This document shows, one piece after another, positions 45,658-51,371 of a stretch of 51,371 nucleotides of DNA. Made by a program: the position numbers and the translations under genes. The stretch spans positions 1-51,371 of the IMG/VR virus record IMGVR_UViG_3300029787_000079, one strand, 5' to 3'. The stretch's first letter is position 1; every line of letters begins with the position of its first letter. The stretch comes from a virus. Below the pieces are notes generated by a model. That model saw nothing but the letters and a program-made list of their open reading frames with translations, searched no databases and was not told the origin of the DNA.

Positions 45658-45905
45658 GTTTGCGCCTCGTTGCGAGTTGCTAGGATCTGGCCAATTAATA
45701 GAGGTACCAAAGCAAAGCCAAAATTACAAAAGTTCTTATTTATTAATTCTTTTTTTCGAGAAAGATGTAACTAACACTAGTTATTATTGCGAGATTTGTA
45801 CGGTTTATGACCTCAAATTCGTTATTGCTTTCTAAGAGAATACCGAATAAATTAACAATCGTTGGAAACATTAACCAAAAAATTTTACAAAAAATTTTTT
45901 TCAAA

Positions 45906-47375
45906 ATGCATATTGATTTAGACAAAATAAAAAAGCTCCCACCAGATGTCCGAAAAGACTTTATGAAAATGGCTGTAAAGCTAGACGAAAAGAAAAAAGT
46001 ATCAAAGGTTAGAAAAGACTTTCTTTCCTTTACAAAGCATATGTGGCCTGAGTTTATTGAAGGTAAACACCACAAGATTATTTCACAAAAATTTAATGAT
46101 CTTGCAAGTGGTAAAATAAAAAGATTAATTGTAAATATGCCACCAAGACATACCAAATCAGAGTTCGCTAGCTCCTTGCTTCCCGCTTGGATGATCGGGC
46201 GTAATCCAAAATTAAAAATAATTCAAACTACTCACACCGGAGAACTTGCAATAAGATTCGGGCGTAAAGCTAAAACGCTGATGGATACCGAAGACTACAA
46301 ACAAGTGTTTGAGACAAGACTTAGAGAGGATAGTCAAGCAGCGGGCAGATGGGAAACCGAGCAAGGTGGCGAATACTTTGCATCAGGTGTTGGTGGAGCA
46401 ATAACAGGTCGTGGTGCAGATTTATTAATAATTGATGATCCACACTCAGAGCAAGACGCTATGAACAATCAAGCGTTGGAGCGAGCATACGAATGGTATA
46501 CATCAGGACCAAGACAACGTCTTCAACCGGGTGGTGCAATCGTTTGTGTAATGACAAGATGGAATACGAAAGATTTAACAGGTATGTTATTAAAACATCA
46601 AAAAGAAGCAAAAGCAGATCAGTGGGAGGTTGTAGAGTTCCCAGCGATCATGCCATCAGGTAAACCGGTATGGCCTGAGTATTGGAAGCTGAAAGAATTA
46701 GAAACAGTAAAGGCATCCTTATCACTTGGCAAATGGAACGCACAATGGATGCAAAACCCAACATCAGAAGAGGGAGCTATCATTAAACGGGAGTGGTGGA
46801 ACATTTGGGAAAAAGAAGAGATGCCAATATTAGAACACGTTATACAATCTTACGATACCGCTTTTATGAAAAAAGAAACAGCCGACTATAGTGCTATAAC
46901 TACATGGGGTGTATTTCGTGAAAACGAAGACAGTCCACAACAGTTAATATTAGTCGATGCACTAAAAGGTAGATACGAGTTTCCCGAACTTCGCCGAATA
47001 GCAAAAGAGCAATATGATTACTGGAATCCAGAAACTGTTCTAGTTGAGGCTAAAGCCAGTGGACTACCACTTACATACGAGTTGAGGAATATGGGTATAC
47101 CTGTTGTAAATTATACTCCTTCTAAAGGAAACGACAAGCACGCTAGAGTAAATGCTGTTGCACCTTTGTTTGAAAGTGGTATGATATGGACTCCTGATGA
47201 AAAGTTTGCAGAAGAGGTGATTGAGGAGTGTGCTGCTTTTCCATACGGTGACCACGATGACTTGGTCGATAGTATGACTCAGGCTGTGATGCGATTTAGA
47301 CAGGGAGGGTTGGTACCGCATCCTGAAGATTATAGAGATGAGCAAATTATAAAAACGAAAAGAACTTATTACTAA
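45906..47375 (+). CDS. terL: Terminase large subunit, 489 aa
   Basis: DNA-packaging ATPase/nuclease. ATPase motifs: LIVNMPPRHTKSEFASSLLP (Walker A-type PPRHTKSE), LLIIDDPHSEQDA (Walker B). The nuclease domain has QSYDTAFMKKETADYSAITT (first Asp), VLVEAKASGLPLTY (second acid) and GDHDDLVDSMTQA (third). Length matches Terminase_6-type large subunits. The ATG at 45906 (MHIDLDKIKKLPPDVRKDF) is preferred; an ATG at 45807 would add 33 unusual residues. No good ribosome site precedes either. It overlaps the next gene by TAATG. Confidence 0.92.
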   Translation: MHIDLDKIKKLPPDVRKDFMKMAVKLDEKKKVSKVRKDFLSFTKHMWPEFIEGKHHKIISQKFNDLASGKIKRLIVNMPPRHTKSEFASSLLPAWMIGRNPKLKIIQTTHTGELAIRFGRKAKTLMDTEDYKQVFETRLREDSQAAGRWETEQGGEYFASGVGGAITGRGADLLIIDDPHSEQDAMNNQALERAYEWYTSGPRQRLQPGGAIVCVMTRWNTKDLTGMLLKHQKEAKADQWEVVEFPAIMPSGKPVWPEYWKLKELETVKASLSLGKWNAQWMQNPTSEEGAIIKREWWNIWEKEEMPILEHVIQSYDTAFMKKETADYSAITTWGVFRENEDSPQQLILVDALKGRYEFPELRRIAKEQYDYWNPETVLVEAKASGLPLTYELRNMGIPVVNYTPSKGNDKHARVNAVAPLFESGMIWTPDEKFAEEVIEECAAFPYGDHDDLVDSMTQAVMRFRQGGLVPHPEDYRDEQIIKTKRTYY

Positions 47376-47869
47376 TGTCAGAACTAACAGATAAATATTC
47401 AAAAAATTTTAGCCCTTCACGAAAAAAAGAATTTGAAAGACGTGTGCGTGAAATAGGTGCTGATATGTCAGAGCTATCAGCTATACAATTAGTTTTAGCA
47501 GAAATGAGAAGTGAAATGAAATTAGGCGGTAGAGCTGGTTTTGAAATGGGGGGTATGTTTTCAGTTAATCCTGATGAAGCAGTTAAATTTAATTTAGACG
47601 GAGAAACAATAAATTTAAATCCAAAATTTTTTGAAATGTTTATGGGTCCTTTTATGAAAGATCCTAAAATGAAAAAAAGAAGAATAGATGATCTTAAACA
47701 AGAAATTAGAAGAAACAGAAAAATTGTAAAAGCATCAAAAGGAGGTCTAATAGACAAGCCACTAGGAGCGGGTGGCAAGAAATCAGGACCACCTCCTGAA
47801 AAAGGTCCAAACTCGAAAGGGTTGAATGTTAAAGGTAATACTGTTAAGACGGTAAAACTGGAGAAATAA
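47375..47869 (+). CDS. Marine-phage conserved protein between terminase and portal, 164 aa
   Basis: N-terminal helical half (MSELTDKYSKNFSPSRKKEF then ERRVREIGADMSELSAIQLV), then MKLGGRAGFEMGGMFSVNPD and a basic stretch (MKKRRIDDLKQEIRRNRKIV), and the end GAGGKKSGPPPEKGPNSKGL NVKGN. The KLGGRAGFEMGG motif recurs in other virion-block proteins of the window, and the Pro-rich GKKSGPPPEKGP end is remembered from marine phages at the same position. A scaffold or portal-assembly role is possible. Confidence 0.6.
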   Translation: MSELTDKYSKNFSPSRKKEFERRVREIGADMSELSAIQLVLAEMRSEMKLGGRAGFEMGGMFSVNPDEAVKFNLDGETINLNPKFFEMFMGPFMKDPKMKKRRIDDLKQEIRRNRKIVKASKGGLIDKPLGAGGKKSGPPPEKGPNSKGLNVKGNTVKTVKLEK

Positions 47870-50347
47870 ATGGCAGAAATAGACAAAGCTTTGCCCAATG
47901 AGGTAAGAAAAGAAATCAACATTCCTAGCGTAGAAGACGTTCAAGTAGAAATAGAAAAAGAGTCAGAGCAAAAAGGCCCAGTAGAAGTTCAAGAAAACGA
48001 AGATGGTAGTGTTGATGTAAACTTTGATCCAAGACTTGGAAGTTTAGATCAAACAAATGAACATTTTGCAAACTTAGCTGAACTGTTACCGGATGATATA
48101 TTGGATCCGTTGGGAAGCAAAATGTATGAAAATTATACAGATTACAAATCTTCAAGAAAAGATTGGGAAAGAACTTATACACAAGGTTTAGAACTTTTAG
48201 GTTTTAATTATGATGATAGAACAGAGCCATTTAAAGGAGCAAGTGGTGCAACACACCCAGTTCTTGCTGAAGCAGTTACACAGTTTCAAGCATTAGCTTA
48301 CAAAGAATTATTACCAGCCGAAGGTCCTGTTAGAACTCAAATAATAGGTATGCCAACTCCAGATAAAGAAGCTCAGTCACAAAGAGTAAAACAATTTATG
48401 AACTATCAGATAATGAATGAAATGAAAGAGTATGAAGCTGAGTTTGATCAAATGTTATTTTATTTACCACTTGCAGGATCATCATTTAAAAAAGTTTACT
48501 ATGATGAAATTATGCAAAGAGCTGTTTCAAAATTTGTACCTGCAGATGATATTGTTGTGCCTTATACTGCAACATCGTTAGATGATTGCGAATCTGTAAT
48601 ACACAGAGTTCGTATGACAGAAAATGAACTACGAAAACAACAAGTGGGTGGTTTTTATAGAGATATAGAAATTAATCCTGCATACATGGATGAAACATCG
48701 TCTGAAAAAGCAGAGAGAGAATTAGATGGAACATCAAGAGGCAGGGATCAGAGAGTGTATACTCTTTTAGAGTGTCACGTTAATTTAGACTTAGAGGGTT
48801 TTGAAGACATTGGAGTTAACAATGAACCAACAGGAATTAAACTTCCATACATTATAACTGTTGAAGAAGGCACAAGAAAAGTTTTATCTATTCGAAGAAA
48901 TTATGAAATAGGAGATGCACAAAAAAATAAAATTAATTACTTTGTACATTTTAAATTTTTACCAGGACTAGGATTTTACGGTTTTGGATTAACCCACATG
49001 ATCGGAGGACTATCAAGAACAGCGACTGCAGCTCTTAGACAACTATTAGATGCAGGAACTCTGTCAAACTTACCAGCAGGATTTAAGATGCGTGGAATTA
49101 AAATGAGAGATGAAGCGCAGTCAATACAACCAGGAGAATTTAGAGATGTAGATGCACCAGGTGGAAATTTGAAAGATGCATTTATGACTTTACCGTTTAA
49201 AGAACCATCTCAAACTTTATTACAACTTATGGGTGTCGTGGTATCTGCAGGACAACGATTCGCTTCCATAGCGGACCTGCAAGTAGGAGATGGGAACCAA
49301 CAAGCAGCAGTGGGCACGACAGTAGCTATGTTGGAAAGAGGATCAAGAGTAATGTCTTCGATTCATAAACGAATGTATGCTGCGATGAAAAAAGAATTTA
49401 CTATTTTAGCTAGAGTATTTAAATTATACTTACCTCCGATTTACCCCTACGATGTTATTGGTGGACAAAATCAAATTAAACAAACTGATTTTGACGATCG
49501 TGTAGACATCTTACCGGTTGCTGATCCAAATATTTTTAGCCAAACCCAAAGGATCTCTTTAGCTCAAACAGAAATGCAACTGGCTGCCTCAAACCCTCAA
49601 ATACATAATCAATACGAAGTCTATCGTAATATGTATGAGGCATTGGGGGTAAAAGATATTGATTTAATTTTAAAAAGACCAGAAAGACCTATGCCAAAAG
49701 ACCCAGCACTAGAACATATCGATGCATTAGCTGGAAAACCTTTTCAAGCATTTCCTGGACAAGACCATCAAGCACACATTACAGCTCATTTAAACTTTAT
49801 GGAAACAAATATGGTTAAAAACGCACCTATGGTTGGCGCTGCAATACAAAAAAACATACTTGAACACATAAGTTTAATGGCTCAAGAACAAATTGAAGTA
49901 GAATTTAGACAAGAATTACCACAATTAATGAAAATACAACAAATGGCAATGCAAAATCCGCAATTACAACAACAAGCAAGAATGTTACAAGAAAAAATTG
50001 AAGCTAGAAAAGCAGTTTTAGTGTCAGAAATGATGGACGACTATGCAAAAGAAGAGAAAAAAATAACTTCACAGTTTGATAATGATCCAATTGCTAAATT
50101 AAGAGCAAGAGAATTAGATTTACAGGCGCAAGAAAACGCTAGAAAACAAAAAGAAGGCGAAGAAAGAATAAATCTTGATAAAATGAGAGCTATGATGAAT
50201 GATCAAAACCAAGATGAAAAATTAAAACAGAATGAAGAGCTTGCAAATCTTCGTGCAGATACTTCAATACAAAAAACTATCTTAAGTAAAACAATACCAC
50301 CATCAGATAAAACACCTGATGCGGTTTCAATTATAAGAAAGGATTAA
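47870..50347 (+). CDS. Portal protein, P22-type, 825 aa
   Basis: Ring-forming head vertex protein through which DNA enters and exits. The characteristic region is SGATHPVLAEAVTQFQALAY KELLPAEGPVRTQIIGMPTP, followed by QMLFYLPLAGSSFKKVYYDE, FVPADDIVVPYTATSLDDCE and LPGLGFYGFGLTHMIGGLSR TATAALRQLLDAGTLSNLPA. Length exceeds the 725-aa P22 portal. The last 130 residues are a Gln/Met-rich helical barrel-like region (LMKIQQMAMQNPQLQQQARM). It follows the terminase and precedes small virion-block genes, as expected. Confidence 0.88.
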   Translation: MAEIDKALPNEVRKEINIPSVEDVQVEIEKESEQKGPVEVQENEDGSVDVNFDPRLGSLDQTNEHFANLAELLPDDILDPLGSKMYENYTDYKSSRKDWERTYTQGLELLGFNYDDRTEPFKGASGATHPVLAEAVTQFQALAYKELLPAEGPVRTQIIGMPTPDKEAQSQRVKQFMNYQIMNEMKEYEAEFDQMLFYLPLAGSSFKKVYYDEIMQRAVSKFVPADDIVVPYTATSLDDCESVIHRVRMTENELRKQQVGGFYRDIEINPAYMDETSSEKAERELDGTSRGRDQRVYTLLECHVNLDLEGFEDIGVNNEPTGIKLPYIITVEEGTRKVLSIRRNYEIGDAQKNKINYFVHFKFLPGLGFYGFGLTHMIGGLSRTATAALRQLLDAGTLSNLPAGFKMRGIKMRDEAQSIQPGEFRDVDAPGGNLKDAFMTLPFKEPSQTLLQLMGVVVSAGQRFASIADLQVGDGNQQAAVGTTVAMLERGSRVMSSIHKRMYAAMKKEFTILARVFKLYLPPIYPYDVIGGQNQIKQTDFDDRVDILPVADPNIFSQTQRISLAQTEMQLAASNPQIHNQYEVYRNMYEALGVKDIDLILKRPERPMPKDPALEHIDALAGKPFQAFPGQDHQAHITAHLNFMETNMVKNAPMVGAAIQKNILEHISLMAQEQIEVEFRQELPQLMKIQQMAMQNPQLQQQARMLQEKIEARKAVLVSEMMDDYAKEEKKITSQFDNDPIAKLRARELDLQAQENARKQKEGEERINLDKMRAMMNDQNQDEKLKQNEELANLRADTSIQKTILSKTIPPSDKTPDAVSIIRKD

Positions 50348-50348
50348 T

Positions 50349-50744
50349 ATGTGGTTATCAGCGATTAAATTAGCAATGTCTACGGGAAGTAAGATTTATG
50401 CTAACCGTCAAAGAACAAAACAAGCTATGTCTGATGCACAATTAATGCATGCAGAAAAAATGGCCCGAGGTGAGGAGGCTTACCAGGGAAAATTACTAGA
50501 AAGCCGACAATCGGACTGGAAGGACGAGGCGGTTTTATTGGTCTTGTCGGCGCCGATAGCAATTCTGGCCTGGGCAGTGATATCGGACGATCCGACTGCT
50601 ATGGATAAGGTAACATTATTCTTTGAGATGTTTTCAGAGCTTCCGAAATGGTTCACAAATCTTTGGATCCTTGTCGTGGCGTCGATTTATGGTATAAAGG
50701 GAACGCAAATTTTTAAAAACGGAGGAAATAAAAATGGCAAATAG
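50349..50744 (+). CDS. Two-span membrane protein, 131 aa
   Basis: Helical N-terminal half (MWLSAIKLAMSTGSKIYANR), then DEAVLLVLSAPIAILAWAVI and LPKWFTNLWILVVASIYGIK: two membrane segments at about residues 59-78 and 98-118. A similar protein directly after the portal is remembered from marine phages, where it may be a holin or virion membrane protein. The centre of the gene (about 50460-50700) is markedly GC-richer than the flanking genes. Confidence 0.6.
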   Translation: MWLSAIKLAMSTGSKIYANRQRTKQAMSDAQLMHAEKMARGEEAYQGKLLESRQSDWKDEAVLLVLSAPIAILAWAVISDDPTAMDKVTLFFEMFSELPKWFTNLWILVVASIYGIKGTQIFKNGGNKNGK

Positions 50745-51027
50745 ATTATACAACAAACAAGTATCACCTAAAGGATATAAAATGGGTGGAAGAGTAAAAA
50801 AAATGGGTGGCGGAATGATGAAGCGAAAACCTATGATGAAGGGATCTAAACCTGACTTTTTAGATTTAGATAAAGATAATAATAAAACTGAGTCCATGAA
50901 ATCTGCAGCAGCATCAGCTAAAAAAATGATGAAAGGTGGCAGAGTAAAAAAAATGGGCGGAGGTATGTCTAAATTAAATCCTGGTCTTAGAAAATTTATA
51001 ATGTCTAAGAAAAAAGGTAAAGCATAA
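50734..51027 (+). CDS. Basic Gly/Met/Lys-rich protein with EF-hand-like loop, 97 aa
   Basis: MANRLYNKQVSPKGYKMGGR VKKMGGGMMKRK, then KPDFLDLDKDNNKTESMKSA and KKMMKGGRVKKMGGGMSKLN. A GGRVKKMGGGM module is present at both ends. Between them DLDKDNNKTE resembles a calcium-binding DxDxDN EF-hand/dockerin loop. Basic ends suggest DNA or capsid interior binding. It overlaps the previous gene by 11 nt behind AAACGGAGG. Function unknown. Confidence 0.6.
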   Translation: MANRLYNKQVSPKGYKMGGRVKKMGGGMMKRKPMMKGSKPDFLDLDKDNNKTESMKSAAASAKKMMKGGRVKKMGGGMSKLNPGLRKFIMSKKKGKA

Positions 51028-51176
51028 TGGCTGGTAGAGGTTTGTACGCAAACATTGCAGCTAAAAAAGCTAGAATCAAAGCTGGCTCTGGAGAGAAGAT
51101 GAGAAAAAAAGGAGCTAAAGGTTCACCAACTGCAGCAAACTTTAGAAGAGCTGCACAAACAGCAAGGAAAGCTTAA
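51027..51176 (+). CDS. Small basic virion-block protein, 49 aa
   Basis: MAGRGLYANIAAKKARIKAG SGEKMRKKGAKGSPTAANFR in two parts, ending RAAQTARKA. Highly basic and coupled to both neighbours by TAATG. The 'RGLYANI.AKK.RI.AGSGEKMRK.G.KG.PTA..F' pattern is remembered from marine phage genomes and may contact DNA in the capsid. Confidence 0.6.
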   Translation: MAGRGLYANIAAKKARIKAGSGEKMRKKGAKGSPTAANFRRAAQTARKA

Positions 51177-51371
51177 TGACTAAACTATGTCCTAGAGGTA
51201 AATCGGCAGCGAAGCGAAAATTTAAAGTGTATCCGTCAGCATATGCTAACGCTTACGCTTCTAAAATTTGCGCTGGTAAAATCAAAGATCCTTCTGGTGT
51301 AAAAAGAAAAGATTTTAAAGGACGTAAACCAGCTGCTATGGGTGGCAGAATATACAAAGCTGAGGGTGGAC
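51176..51371 (+). CDS. Partial basic Cys-containing protein (cut by window end)
   Basis: MTKLCPRGKSAAKRKFKVYP SAYANAYASKICAGKIKDPS, then KDFKGRKPAAMGGRIYKAEG G. The open frame runs off the right edge (65 codons visible). 'CPRGKAAAKRKF.VYPSAYANAYA..IC.GK' is remembered from marine phages in the same neighbourhood. It ends the visible part with another GGR motif. Coupled to the previous gene by TAATG. Confidence 0.6.
   Translation, partial: MTKLCPRGKSAAKRKFKVYPSAYANAYASKICAGKIKDPSGVKRKDFKGRKPAAMGGRIYKAEGG

Noticed and set aside
45807-45905. Longer start for the large terminase
   Set aside because: The extra 33 residues are Ile/Lys-rich with no terminase resemblance and the ATG lacks a ribosome site. 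The conserved-looking N-terminus begins at 45906, though that start also lacks a good site.

Overview
The window is a 51 kb stretch of an AT-rich genome of a tailed double-stranded DNA bacteriophage, most likely a short-tailed (podovirus-type) phage of a marine bacterium with an AT-rich genome, such as a SAR11/Pelagibacter-like host. The virion genes fit a P22-like plan: a P22-type portal (47870-50347), a packaged-DNA stabilisation/tail protein of the P22 gp10 type (8897-11044), a large terminase (45906-47375), a small terminase (39615-40139) and very large presumed internal (ejection) proteins (11940-20342). The host is inferred from composition and from recollection of marine phage protein families; no search was possible. 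No integrase, tRNA gene, CRISPR array or insertion sequence was seen. No major capsid protein, scaffold or tail-tube gene was recognised. They would be expected just past the right edge, after the portal block, so the window is probably part of a larger genome.

Layout. 1-6.7 kb: tail fibre and two glycine-rich, receptor-binding-type proteins. 6.8-8.8 kb: three consecutive 2-oxoglutarate/Fe(II) oxygenases. 8.9-11.9 kb: tail/head completion proteins. 11.9-20.3 kb: a string of large presumed internal virion proteins that abut or overlap. 20.3-20.5 kb: a small membrane protein. 20.5-29.5 kb: replication genes (SNF2-type helicase on the minus strand; then on the plus strand an ssDNA-binding-like pair, an archaeo-eukaryotic-type primase, a UvrD-type helicase, a DUF3310 protein and a PolA-family DNA polymerase). 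29.5-34.2 kb: envelope and lysis region with a metallothionein-like Cys-rich mini-protein, several secreted or membrane proteins and an M15-type endolysin. 34.2-38.2 kb: tightly overlapping small genes plus a fourth 2OG oxygenase, an HNH nuclease and a RecB/Cas4-like nuclease. 38.7-39.2 kb: a non-coding, iteron-rich candidate replication origin. 39.3-41.4 kb: small terminase (minus strand), a fifth 2OG oxygenase and a PD-(D/E)XK nuclease. 41.4-44.95 kb: a minus-strand block of small accessory genes with repeated promoter and intercistronic cassettes. 45.27-45.66 kb: a self-contained promoter-gene-terminator unit. 45.9-51.4 kb: large terminase, portal and small virion-associated proteins.

How it fits together. 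The plus-strand genes overlap by ATGA or TAATG junctions and behave like long operons. The regulatory signal lies between divergent genes. Two bidirectional promoters are built on TTGAC...GTCAA inverted repeats. A recurring 14-nt element, TATAGGATATTATA, overlaps promoters at 34.2, 35.1, 43.6, 43.9, 44.3 and 44.96 kb. A small ribbon-helix-helix-like protein (35199-35363) is encoded next to one copy and is an obvious candidate regulator. The most noteworthy items are the metallothionein-like gene, the shared QASEQKG C-termini of three neighbouring genes, the 67-bp promoter-plus-start duplication, the origin-like repeat region, the five 2OG oxygenases, and a recurring GGR-type motif in several virion-block proteins.
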